A stretch of 64,000 nucleotides of DNA from NCBI RefSeq assembly GCF_015207735.1, contig NZ_JADEWG010000006.1:1-64000 (forward strand), written 5' to 3'. Both the position numbers and the translations under genes were made by a program. Below, piece after piece: positions 34,428-43,002 of the stretch. The notes beneath the pieces are model-generated. The model ran no database searches, was not told where the DNA came from, and worked only from the letters and a program-made list of their open reading frames with translations. The stretch is from [Phormidium] sp. LEGE 05292. GTDB taxonomy: Bacteria; Cyanobacteriota; Cyanobacteriia; Cyanobacteriales; Aerosakkonemataceae. Every line of letters begins with the position of its first letter. The stretch's first letter is position 1.

Positions 34428-34791
34428 TAATGCTGCGTAAAGGCGGGTTTTATTGTGAGATATTCTACTGTGAGTCCAAAATTATCTGCTAAACCCTGGG
34501 TAAGGGCGGGTTTTGTTATGAGATATTCTACTGTGAGTCCAAAATTATCTGCTAAACCCTGGGTAAGGGCGGGTTTTGTTGTGAAATCTTCTGCTGTAAG
34601 TCCAAATTTATCTGCTAAACCCGCCCCTACAACTCCTAATACCAAATCCTGGTTAGTTACCGTTATCTTTTCCCTCTTTCCTCTGCGTTCTTTGCGTCTG
34701 GAGTGGTTCAATCATAAAAGGTATTTTTAACCCAGATTTAGTATAAAATTCCAAAATTTTTTCAAAGTAAACTAACCTTTTTTACAAAATC
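34428..34791. repeat. Intergenic repeat block: 63-bp tandem repeat plus a dispersed repeat
   Basis: Three 63-base units begin at 34442, 34505 and 34568; the first two differ by a few bases and the third is more diverged and ends about 34630. Each includes GGCGGGTTTTGTT and TCTGCTAAACCC. Because 63 is a multiple of three the block stays open in both strands (for example about 34455-34730), but the frames look like repeat translation, not a gene. A CCTCTGCGTTCTTTGCGTC repeat follows at about 34637-34710. The remainder is AT-rich upstream sequence of the PKS gene. Confidence 0.8.
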
Positions 34792-37700
34792 ATGTTTGAA
34801 TCGAATGCAATGGAAGTAGCAATTATTGGTATTTCAGGGCGTTTTCCTGGTAGTAAAGACGTAGAAAGTTTTTGGGATAACTTAATCAATGGATTAGAAT
34901 TTATTTCGGTTTTTCCCGATCGGGATGGAGAAGACAAAGAATTAAAATCAGCAGGTTTATTAGAAGATATTGAGCTATTTGATGCTTCTTTTTTTGGTTT
35001 TAATCCCAGAGAAGCGGAAATTATGGACCCGCAACATCGCCTTTTTTTAGAGTGTGCTTGGGAAGCTTTAGAAAATGCGGGTTATGATTCGGAAAGAGAA
35101 GAAAGACCGATCGGAGTTTATGCAGGAGTAGGAAGAAGCACATATTTGCTTTATAACCTGTTTCCTAATAAACTCAATGAAACTCTCGGATATTTTCCAA
35201 TATTACTTGCTTCAGATAAAGATTACGTACCTACTCGCGTTTCCTATAAATTAAATCTTAAAGGGCCAAGTATTAGCGTCGGAACTGCTTGTTCGAGTTC
35301 CTTAGTTGCAGTTCATTTAGCTTATCAAAGTTTACTTAGTGGCGATTGCGATATCGCTTTGGCTGCTGGCGTATCAGTTAAAGCACCTCAAAATGCAGCA
35401 ACACTTTGCCCGGAAGGTATTTCTCCTGATGGTCGTTGTTTTGCTTTTGATGCTCGTGCAAATGGAACAATTGGTGGTAATGGTATTGGTGTGGTTGTTC
35501 TCAAGCGACTTGAAGATGCGATCGCCGATCGAGATTACATTTATGCTGTTATTAAAGGTTCGGCAATTAATAATGATGGCGCTGTAAAAGTTAGCTACAC
35601 TGCACCCAGCGAAGAAGCCCAAGCCAAAGTAATTCGATCGGCCCAAATTTTAGCAGAAGTCGAGCCGGAAACTATTACTTATGTAGAAACTCATGGAACA
35701 GGAACTTCTATGGGCGATCCGATCGAAATTGCTGGATTAAAACGCGCATTTTCTACTAATAAAAAAGGTTATTGTGCAATTGGTTCTGTAAAAACCAATA
35801 TTGGGCATTTAGATGCAGCGGCGGGAATAGCTAGCTTGATTAAAACGGTTTTGGCGATCGAGCATAAATTACTGCCACCAAGCCTTAATTTTGAAACACC
35901 AAATCCTCAAATAGATTTTGAAAATAGTCCATTTTATGTTAACACCAAGCTCTCTGAATGGAAAATTAATGGCATACCTCGTCGTGCGGGAGTAAGTTCT
36001 TTTGGATTTGGGGGAACAAATGCTCACGTAATTTTAGAAGAAGCACCACAAATTGAGCGCTCGACAACCTCCCGTCCTTGGCAATTATTAACATTATCCG
36101 CTAAAACTAATTCGGCTTTAGACACAGCAACTACTAATTTAGTCAAACATTTCAAGCAGCATTCTCAACTTAATTTGGCTGATGTTGCTTACACTTTACA
36201 AGTAGGTCGTCGAGAATTTGAACATCGACGGATAGTAGTTTGTAAAGATATTGAAGATGCTATAGCTGCATTGGAAGATCCCAAACGAGTTTTCACCAAT
36301 ATTTCACAAACAAATGAGCGTCCTGTTGCCTTTATGTTCACTGGATTGGGAACTCATTATGTCAATATGGCTGGAGAATTGTACCAAGTCGAGCCAACAT
36401 TTCAAAGTGCGATCGATCGCTGTTGCGAAATCCTCAAACCTTTAATTGGTTCAGATTTAAGAGATATACTTTATCCCGATCGTCACCAAACTTCTAACTC
36501 GACTAAGCAGGAATCTCGATCGGGTTTCGATCTGCGAAAAATGTTAGGTCGCGATCGAGAAATTGCCGATGAAAATACTCAAAAACTCAACCAAACTCGT
36601 TTCACCCAACCAGCTATTTTCGTCATTGAATACGCTTTAGCTCAGTTGTGGATATCTTGGGGAATTCGTCCGGCGGCGATGATTGGCTACAGCATTGGTG
36701 AATACGTTGCAGCTTGTTTAGCTGGAGTTTTGTCTCTTGAAGATGCGCTAACTTTAGTTGCTAAAAGAGCAGAAATGATTCAAGAATTGCCGGGTGGTGC
36801 AATGTTAGCCGTACCTCTTTCGGAATTAGAAGTACGCCCTCTTTTAAACGAAAAGTTATCGTTATCAGCAATTAACGGGGCAAAACTTTGTGTAATTGCT
36901 GGGGATGTAGAGGCGATCGATCGATTAGCTTCTCAACTCACTGAAAAAGGATTAGCTTGTCGGCGTTTGCAAACCTCTCACGCCTTTCATTCTCATCTCA
37001 TGAAACTAATTGCCAAATCCTTCACAAAGTTGGTTAAAACTATTAATCTTAAACCCCCACAAATTCCTTATTTATCCAACGTTACTGGAACTTGGATTAC
37101 AGAAAATCAAGCTACAGATCCGAATTATTGGACAGAACATTTGTGTCAACCAGTGTTATTTGCCAATGGAGTAAATGAGTTATGGAAACAACACAAACCG
37201 ATTTTATTGGAAGTTGGCCCCGGACAAACATTAAGTAGTTTAGCATTACAATGTTTAGAAAGCGATCGAGTAACAGATAAAGTTATCTTGTCTTCCCTTC
37301 GAGATGCTTATAATCAAACCTCAGATTTAAGCTTTTTACTTAATACTTTAGGTCAACTATGGCTATCAGGAATTAAGATAAATTGGTCGGGATTTTACAG
37401 TTACGAATCTCGTTATCGGACTCCATTGCCAACCTATCCTTTTGAGCGTCAGTATTACTGGGTTGAACCTTTTAAATCTGAACAAACTGCATCAACAAAG
37501 CAAGTTTCTTTAGAGAAAAAACCGGATATAGCAGACTGGTTTTATATTCCAATTTGGAAAAAATCAATCCCACCAGTTCCCTTTAAAGCAGGTAATTTAG
37601 CTAAACAAAAGTCTTGTTGGTTATTGTTTGTTGATGACTGTAGCTTATCTTTTGAAATAGCTAAAAGAATAGAAACTGAAAATCAAGATGTTATTAGAGT

Positions 37701-39390
37701 GAGGGTGGGAGAACAATTTAGTAAACTCAGTGACAGGGAATATTTAATTAATCCTCGATCGCAAGATGATTATCATGCTTTACTTAAAAATCTTCAGGCT
37801 ACAAATAAGTTGCCTAAAACTATAATTCATTCATGGACAATCAAACTGAGCAAAGAAGAACCAGAAGAAATCGATCTTTTTGCAGAAACTCAGAACTTAG
37901 GCTTTTATAGTTTGTTATTTCTTACTCAAGCGATCGTAAAACAAAATATTACAGATTCGCTAGAAATTTGGGTACTTTCCCAAGGTATACACGGAATTGA
38001 AAGCACAGATATATTGCATCCAGAAAAAGCAACTTTGTTAGGGTTATGTAACGTCATCCCCCAGGAATATGCGAATATTACTTGCCGCAGTATTGATTTA
38101 TTAATACCAGAACCAAATAGTCAGCAAGAAAAGAAACTAATCGACTATATTCTGACAGAAATATCTGCTCCATCTTCTGATTTAACAATTGCTTATCGTG
38201 GCAATCATCGATGGCTGCAAGATTTTGAATCCATGAAATTAAATGATAGCAGTGTGCCTCAAATAAATTTGCGACAAGGTGGCGTATATCTGATTACAGG
38301 TGGATTAGGAAAACTTGGACTAATGCTGGCTAAATATTTAGCTGAAAGTGTACAAGCTAAATTAGCATTAATAGGGCGATCGGGATTGCCTAAAAAAGAA
38401 GAATGGGAACAATGGTTGGCGACTCATGATGAGTGCGATCGAATAAGTAATGCAATCAAGAAAGTTCAAGAATTAAAAGAATTAGGTGCTGAAGTTCTAG
38501 TCATTAGTGCTAACGTCGCTAATGAAGCTCAAATGCAAGCAGCGATTACTCAAATTGAGCAAAAATTTGGTACAATTAACGGCGTAATTCACACTGCTGG
38601 AGCATCTGAAAAAGACTCCACTAAGTCAATTTTAGAAATAGGTTATGCTGAATGTGAATTACATTTTCAACCAAAAGTGCAGGGAGTATACACTTTAGAA
38701 AAAGTGTTGCAAGGAAGAGAACTTGATTATTGCGTTTTAATATCTTCTGTTTCCTCAATTTTGGGAGGATTAAGATTAGCTGCTTACAGTTCAGCCAATA
38801 TTTTTCTAGATGCTTTTGCTCACAAAAAAAATCAAGCTAATCACCATAATTGGTGCAGCACAAATTGGCTCTGGATTGACATACCAGAAGAAACTAACCA
38901 AGCTTTTCAGCGGATTTTGTCCCAAAGTACACTTTCTCAAGTTGTTATTTCACAAATTGATTTAAACGCCCAAATCAATAAGTGGATTAAACGCCAAAAA
39001 CCACAGGTAGATGAGCAAACAAATTCTGCATTCCACCCACGTTCAAACCTACGAAATTCTTACGTTGCCCCTAGTAATGAAATCGAGGTGATAATTGCTA
39101 ACCTTTACCAACAATTTTTAGGAATTGAAAAAGTAGGTATTCATGATAACTTCTTTGAATTAGGTGGACATTCTTTAATTGCAACTCAGCTAATTTACCA
39201 AATTCGTAAAGACTTCCAGTTAGAAATTCCGGTAACTCTGTTATTAGAATCTCCTACTGTAGCAGAATGTGCTTTAGCTATTGAAAGAATTTTAATCGGT
39301 GAATTAGAAGAGTTAACTGAAGAAGAAGCTGAAGCTCTTGTATTAAATATTTCCAGTACTGGTGCTAAACATGATGGAATCGTGCGTTAA
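34792..39390 (+). CDS. Type I PKS module: KS-AT-KR-ACP (variant AT)
   Basis: 1532 residues. KS (about 7-425) has the triad C167, H301, H339. AT (about 505-830) carries nucleophile S634 in GYSIGEY and the HAFHS pair at 730-734. The AT entry loop is FTGLGTHY instead of FPGQGSQY, the nucleophile elbow has Tyr instead of His, and about 25 extra residues occur at 570-597. A KR (structural half from about 920; Rossmann ITGGLGKLG near 1168; SSVSS and AAYSSAN active site) and an ACP (Ser in ELGGHSL near 1459) complete it. There is no DH or ER, so it leaves a beta-hydroxyl. The AT is a candidate for the hydroxymalonyl-ACP made by the next four genes. Confidence 0.9.
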   Translation: MFESNAMEVAIIGISGRFPGSKDVESFWDNLINGLEFISVFPDRDGEDKELKSAGLLEDIELFDASFFGFNPREAEIMDPQHRLFLECAWEALENAGYDSEREERPIGVYAGVGRSTYLLYNLFPNKLNETLGYFPILLASDKDYVPTRVSYKLNLKGPSISVGTACSSSLVAVHLAYQSLLSGDCDIALAAGVSVKAPQNAATLCPEGISPDGRCFAFDARANGTIGGNGIGVVVLKRLEDAIADRDYIYAVIKGSAINNDGAVKVSYTAPSEEAQAKVIRSAQILAEVEPETITYVETHGTGTSMGDPIEIAGLKRAFSTNKKGYCAIGSVKTNIGHLDAAAGIASLIKTVLAIEHKLLPPSLNFETPNPQIDFENSPFYVNTKLSEWKINGIPRRAGVSSFGFGGTNAHVILEEAPQIERSTTSRPWQLLTLSAKTNSALDTATTNLVKHFKQHSQLNLADVAYTLQVGRREFEHRRIVVCKDIEDAIAALEDPKRVFTNISQTNERPVAFMFTGLGTHYVNMAGELYQVEPTFQSAIDRCCEILKPLIGSDLRDILYPDRHQTSNSTKQESRSGFDLRKMLGRDREIADENTQKLNQTRFTQPAIFVIEYALAQLWISWGIRPAAMIGYSIGEYVAACLAGVLSLEDALTLVAKRAEMIQELPGGAMLAVPLSELEVRPLLNEKLSLSAINGAKLCVIAGDVEAIDRLASQLTEKGLACRRLQTSHAFHSHLMKLIAKSFTKLVKTINLKPPQIPYLSNVTGTWITENQATDPNYWTEHLCQPVLFANGVNELWKQHKPILLEVGPGQTLSSLALQCLESDRVTDKVILSSLRDAYNQTSDLSFLLNTLGQLWLSGIKINWSGFYSYESRYRTPLPTYPFERQYYWVEPFKSEQTASTKQVSLEKKPDIADWFYIPIWKKSIPPVPFKAGNLAKQKSCWLLFVDDCSLSFEIAKRIETENQDVIRVRVGEQFSKLSDREYLINPRSQDDYHALLKNLQATNKLPKTIIHSWTIKLSKEEPEEIDLFAETQNLGFYSLLFLTQAIVKQNITDSLEIWVLSQGIHGIESTDILHPEKATLLGLCNVIPQEYANITCRSIDLLIPEPNSQQEKKLIDYILTEISAPSSDLTIAYRGNHRWLQDFESMKLNDSSVPQINLRQGGVYLITGGLGKLGLMLAKYLAESVQAKLALIGRSGLPKKEEWEQWLATHDECDRISNAIKKVQELKELGAEVLVISANVANEAQMQAAITQIEQKFGTINGVIHTAGASEKDSTKSILEIGYAECELHFQPKVQGVYTLEKVLQGRELDYCVLISSVSSILGGLRLAAYSSANIFLDAFAHKKNQANHHNWCSTNWLWIDIPEETNQAFQRILSQSTLSQVVISQIDLNAQINKWIKRQKPQVDEQTNSAFHPRSNLRNSYVAPSNEIEVIIANLYQQFLGIEKVGIHDNFFELGGHSLIATQLIYQIRKDFQLEIPVTLLLESPTVAECALAIERILIGELEELTEEEAEALVLNISSTGAKHDGIVR

Positions 39391-39463
39391 GTTAACACTT
39401 TTGCGCCCTACAAATAGAGTTAGTAAAAGATAGCTAAAATTTATAAAAGAGGTAATTTTGAAA

Positions 39464-40318
39464 ATGGATATTCAAGTTGTTGGTGTTGTTGGAGCCGGGG
39501 TGATGGGCATTGGGGTAGCGCAAAATCTTGCCCAAACCGGACATCAAGTAATTCTTGTGGATATTGCCGATCGCATTTTAGAAAAAGCCAAACAAGAAAT
39601 TGCTCAAAATATTCGTTTTCAAGGTTTTTTCAATAAAAGTGAGAAAATCGAAAATCCGAGCGAAATTTTATCTCGCATTAAATTTACCACCGATTACCAA
39701 TTCTTAGAATCGGCGGAATTTATTATTGAAAATACGACCGAAAAATGGGATATTAAAAAGGAGGTTTACGCTCAACTTGATGCTATTTGCCCTCAAGAAA
39801 CAATTTTTGCTGCTAACACATCTGCTATTCCTATTACTCGGATTGCTTCGGTAACTGAGCGATCGCCTAAAGTGATTGGGATTCATTTTATGAACCCAGT
39901 ACCTATAAAGTCAATGGTGGAAATTATTAGTGGGTATCACACTTCTCAAGAAACCATTGAAACGGTCAAAAAAGTGTTAACGCAAATGGGTAAAGAAGGC
40001 ATTTTAGTAAATGATTCACCCGGATTTGTTTCTAACCGAGTACTGATGTTAACAATTAATGAAGCAGTTTTTCTCTTACAAGATCGAGTTGCTTCAGCAT
40101 CAGATGTGGATAGAATTTTTAAAGGTTGTTTTGGTCACAAAATGGGGCCATTAGAAACTGCTGATTTAATCGGATTAGATACAATTCTTTTTTCGATCGA
40201 AGTTCTTTACGAAAGCTTTAACGATAGTAAATACAGACCTTGCCCATTACTCAAAAAAATGGTAGATGCAGGGCTGTATGGTCGAAAAAGCGGGCAGGGT
40301 TTTTATGCTTACAAATGA
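39464..40318 (+). CDS. 3-hydroxyacyl-CoA dehydrogenase-like protein (FkbK type)
   Basis: 284 residues of the 3-hydroxybutyryl-CoA dehydrogenase family. The NAD-binding GVVGAGVMGIGVAQ is at the N-terminus, and the active region GIHFMNPVPIKSMVEI and NDSPGFVSNRVLM is intact. In methoxymalonyl/hydroxymalonyl-ACP operons this family member oxidises ACP-bound glycerate. A TTG at 39458 is better spaced from AAAGAGG (39446-39452) and would add two residues. First gene of a tight FkbK-J-I-H order. Confidence 0.87.
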   Translation: MDIQVVGVVGAGVMGIGVAQNLAQTGHQVILVDIADRILEKAKQEIAQNIRFQGFFNKSEKIENPSEILSRIKFTTDYQFLESAEFIIENTTEKWDIKKEVYAQLDAICPQETIFAANTSAIPITRIASVTERSPKVIGIHFMNPVPIKSMVEIISGYHTSQETIETVKKVLTQMGKEGILVNDSPGFVSNRVLMLTINEAVFLLQDRVASASDVDRIFKGCFGHKMGPLETADLIGLDTILFSIEVLYESFNDSKYRPCPLLKKMVDAGLYGRKSGQGFYAYK

Positions 40319-40358
40319 ATAGCTTAAATTTACGGTAATTAATTTGGGGTAATCCATC

Positions 40359-40610
40359 ATGAAAGCAGCTAAATCTAGAATCAAAAACTTTCTTGCACAA
40401 TATTTTGGCGATCGAGAATTACAAGATGATGAGAACATCTTTGCTCTTGGTTTTGTCAATTCCATGTTTGCTATGCAACTGGTTTTGTTTATAGAAAAAG
40501 AGTTTGAAATCACAATTGAGAATGAAGATCTCGATTTAGAAAACTTCAAGAGTATTAACGCTATGGTTAATTTACTCGATCGTAAAACAACGGTAGTTGC
40601 AGGCAATTAA
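40359..40610 (+). CDS. Discrete acyl carrier protein (FkbJ type)
   Basis: 83 residues. The phosphopantetheine Ser is S35 in LGFVNSMFAMQL; Asn replaces the usual Asp before Ser, as seen in carrier proteins of hydroxymalonyl/methoxymalonyl pathways. It would carry the glyceryl unit loaded by the FkbH-like enzyme. It lies 40 bases after the dehydrogenase and 28 bases before the acyl-CoA dehydrogenase. Confidence 0.87.
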   Translation: MKAAKSRIKNFLAQYFGDRELQDDENIFALGFVNSMFAMQLVLFIEKEFEITIENEDLDLENFKSINAMVNLLDRKTTVVAGN

Positions 40611-40638
40611 AATTAACCATCGACATTGAAGTGATACT

Positions 40639-41823
40639 ATGAATCTAGAATTAACTACTCAGCAAAAACAAGCTCAATCTGAATTTAAAGCTTTCGTAAA
40701 TGAAGAAATTATTCCTCATGCCAACCAATACGATCGCCAAGAACACACCCCCAACGAACTGATTGAAAAATTAGCTCAAAAAGGGTATTTAGGTGCTGCC
40801 TTACCTAAAGATAAAGGTGGCAGAGGCATGGATGCGATCGCATTTGGTCTTTTAAATGAAGAAATCGGACGAGGTTGTTCTTCATTGCGAAGTTTGCTGA
40901 CAGTTCATAACATGGTATCTCAAGCTTTGCTTAAGTGGGGCAACAGATTTCAAAAAGAAAATTGGCTGCCTAAATTAGCATCAGGAGAAGTTATTGCTGC
41001 TTTTGCATTGAGCGAACCTAATGTAGGTAGCGATGCCAAAAGTATAGAAACAACTGCTACGCGAGCGGAAAATTTTTACATATTAAATGGACAAAAAAAA
41101 TGGATTACTTATGGACAAATAGCAGATGTGTTTTTAGTTTTTGCTCAAAATGAAGGTAAACCTACAGCATTCTTATTAGAAAAAAATTCCCCTGGACTTA
41201 CAATAAAGCCCATTTTTGGAATGCTAGGTACGCGAGCTTCGATGTTAGCAGAATTGCACCTAAATGGTTGTAAAATTCCCTTAGAAAATCTCGTTTGTAG
41301 ACAGGGTTTTGGTTTTTCTCATGTAGCTTCATCTGCATTAGATTATGGAAGATACAGCGTAGCTTGGGGCTGTGTAGGCATTGCCCAAGCTTGTTTAGAA
41401 GCTTGCATTCAATATACAAATCAACGGCAGCAGTTTGGGGTTTATCTAAAAGAACATCAATTAATTCAACAAATGATCGCGGAGATGTTGGTGAACATCA
41501 AAGCATCAAGATTACTATGTTATCAAGCTGGCTACCTCAGAGATAATGGCGATCCTAAATCAATTATGGAAACTTCAATTGCCAAATATTTTGCTTCTAT
41601 AACAGCAACTAAAACGGCAAATAAAGCAGTACAAATTCATGGTGCTAATGGTTGCAGTAGTGAATATTCAGTTCAACGATATTTACGAGATGCAAAAATC
41701 ATGGAAATTATCGAAGGCAGCAATCAAATTCAACAAATAACCATCGCTGAGTATGGTTATCAAGAGTATTTATTTTCACCCAATCTTCCAGTGATATCTC
41801 AAGAATTAACAGCAAGGATTTAA
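40639..41823 (+). CDS. Acyl-CoA dehydrogenase family protein (FkbI type)
   Basis: 394 residues of the FAD-dependent acyl-CoA dehydrogenase fold. FALSEPNVGSDAKS (flavin contact), the WITYGQIADVFLVFA strand and IIEGSNQIQQI near the C-terminus (catalytic Glu region) are seen. In the FkbH pathway it completes oxidation of the ACP-bound three-carbon unit to hydroxymalonyl-ACP. It ends three bases before the FkbH-like gene. Confidence 0.9.
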   Translation: MNLELTTQQKQAQSEFKAFVNEEIIPHANQYDRQEHTPNELIEKLAQKGYLGAALPKDKGGRGMDAIAFGLLNEEIGRGCSSLRSLLTVHNMVSQALLKWGNRFQKENWLPKLASGEVIAAFALSEPNVGSDAKSIETTATRAENFYILNGQKKWITYGQIADVFLVFAQNEGKPTAFLLEKNSPGLTIKPIFGMLGTRASMLAELHLNGCKIPLENLVCRQGFGFSHVASSALDYGRYSVAWGCVGIAQACLEACIQYTNQRQQFGVYLKEHQLIQQMIAEMLVNIKASRLLCYQAGYLRDNGDPKSIMETSIAKYFASITATKTANKAVQIHGANGCSSEYSVQRYLRDAKIMEIIEGSNQIQQITIAEYGYQEYLFSPNLPVISQELTARI

Positions 41824-41826
41824 AAA

Positions 41827-42906
41827 ATGATAAATTTAAATTCGGAGAAATTAGCAACCAAATCAGCTAACCAAAAAACAATTAAATGTGTAGTTTGGGA
41901 CTTAGATAACACTTTATGGAATGGCGTGTTATTAGAAGACGATCGCATTGAATTAAAACCCAATGTGTTGAGCATCGTTAAAACTTTGGACAATCGAGGA
42001 ATCCTTCAATCTATTGCCAGCAAAAATGACTACGATCGAGCAATGGCTAAACTAGAAGAATTGGGCTTACATGACTACTTTTTGTATCCCCAAATTAATT
42101 GGAATTCTAAAGTTTCCTCAATCCAAGAAATTGCTAAATTAATTAACATTGGTATAAATGCGATCGCCTTTATTGACGATCAGCCATTTGAGTTAGAAGA
42201 AGTTAACTTTTCACTACCTAAAGTGTTCTGTATTAACGCCGCTTTTCTAGAAAAACTGCTTGATATGCCAGAAATGAATCCTATTTTTATTACAGAGGAT
42301 TCAAAAAATAGAAGATTGATGTATATTGGTGATATACAACGTCAAAAATTAGAATCAGAATTTGTTGGTTCCAAAGAAGAATTCTTAGCCACACTTAAAA
42401 TGCACTTTACTATTTCTTTGGCTCAAGAAGAAGATTTGCAACGAGCCGAAGAATTAACAACACGCACGAACCAACTCAACACAACTGGCTATACTTATTC
42501 ATACGATGAACTCAATCAATTTAGACAATCAAATAATCACAAACTACTAATCGCCAGCTTATCAGATAAATATGGAAGCTATGGAAAAATCGGACTAGCT
42601 CTTGTTGAATGTCAACAAAATATTTGGACAATCAAATTATTGTTAATGTCTTGTCGAGTTATGTCTAGAGGTGTCGGTGCAATTATGCTTAACTACATAA
42701 TGAAACTGGCAAAAGAAAATAACGTTCGTTTGTGTGCCGAATTCGTTTTTAATAATCGAAATCGCATGATGTATATAGCTTATAAATTTGCCGGATTTAA
42801 AGAAATTGATAAAAAATACGAACTATCTCTTCTAGAAAACGACCTCAAATCAATACAGCCTTACCCCAAATATATACAAATACAAATAATCCTAAATCCC
42901 ACTTAA
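41827..42906 (+). CDS. FkbH-like HAD-superfamily glyceryl-ACP synthase
   Basis: 359 residues. The HAD phosphatase-like N-terminal domain has the nucleophile motif WDLDNTLW (D25, D27), an SIASKNDYD segment and FIDDQPFEL. The C-terminal half resembles the GNAT-like domain of FkbH proteins. FkbH enzymes take 1,3-bisphosphoglycerate and load a dephosphorylated glyceryl group onto the discrete ACP. Its last codons (IILNPT) overlap a dispersed repeat that continues into the following intergenic region. Confidence 0.9.
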   Translation: MINLNSEKLATKSANQKTIKCVVWDLDNTLWNGVLLEDDRIELKPNVLSIVKTLDNRGILQSIASKNDYDRAMAKLEELGLHDYFLYPQINWNSKVSSIQEIAKLINIGINAIAFIDDQPFELEEVNFSLPKVFCINAAFLEKLLDMPEMNPIFITEDSKNRRLMYIGDIQRQKLESEFVGSKEEFLATLKMHFTISLAQEEDLQRAEELTTRTNQLNTTGYTYSYDELNQFRQSNNHKLLIASLSDKYGSYGKIGLALVECQQNIWTIKLLLMSCRVMSRGVGAIMLNYIMKLAKENNVRLCAEFVFNNRNRMMYIAYKFAGFKEIDKKYELSLLENDLKSIQPYPKYIQIQIILNPT

Positions 42907-42955
42907 TTTTTCCAATATATTCTCACTTTTTCCTCTGCGTCTCTGCGGTTTTTTA
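42888..42955. repeat. Dispersed CCTCTGCGTCTCTGCGG repeat overlapping a gene 3' end
   Basis: The sequence running from a TAATCCTAAATCCCACTTAA block to TCCTCTGCGTCTCTGCGGTT (42931-42950) recurs with changes at about 46425-46490 and 34637-34710. All three copies lie between assembly-line genes. This copy supplies the last codons and stop of the FkbH-like gene. Confidence 0.6.
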
Positions 42956-43002
42956 CTAATCATTAATTGCTTAAAACTCAAAATATTTAATCAGGAAAAG
43001 CA

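Noticed and set aside
34455-34730. Open frames on both strands between the first NRPS and first PKS genes
   Set aside because: The frames are translations of a 63-bp tandem repeat whose period is a multiple of three; no family, no ribosome site, and codon use follows the repeat, so I treat it as repeat DNA.
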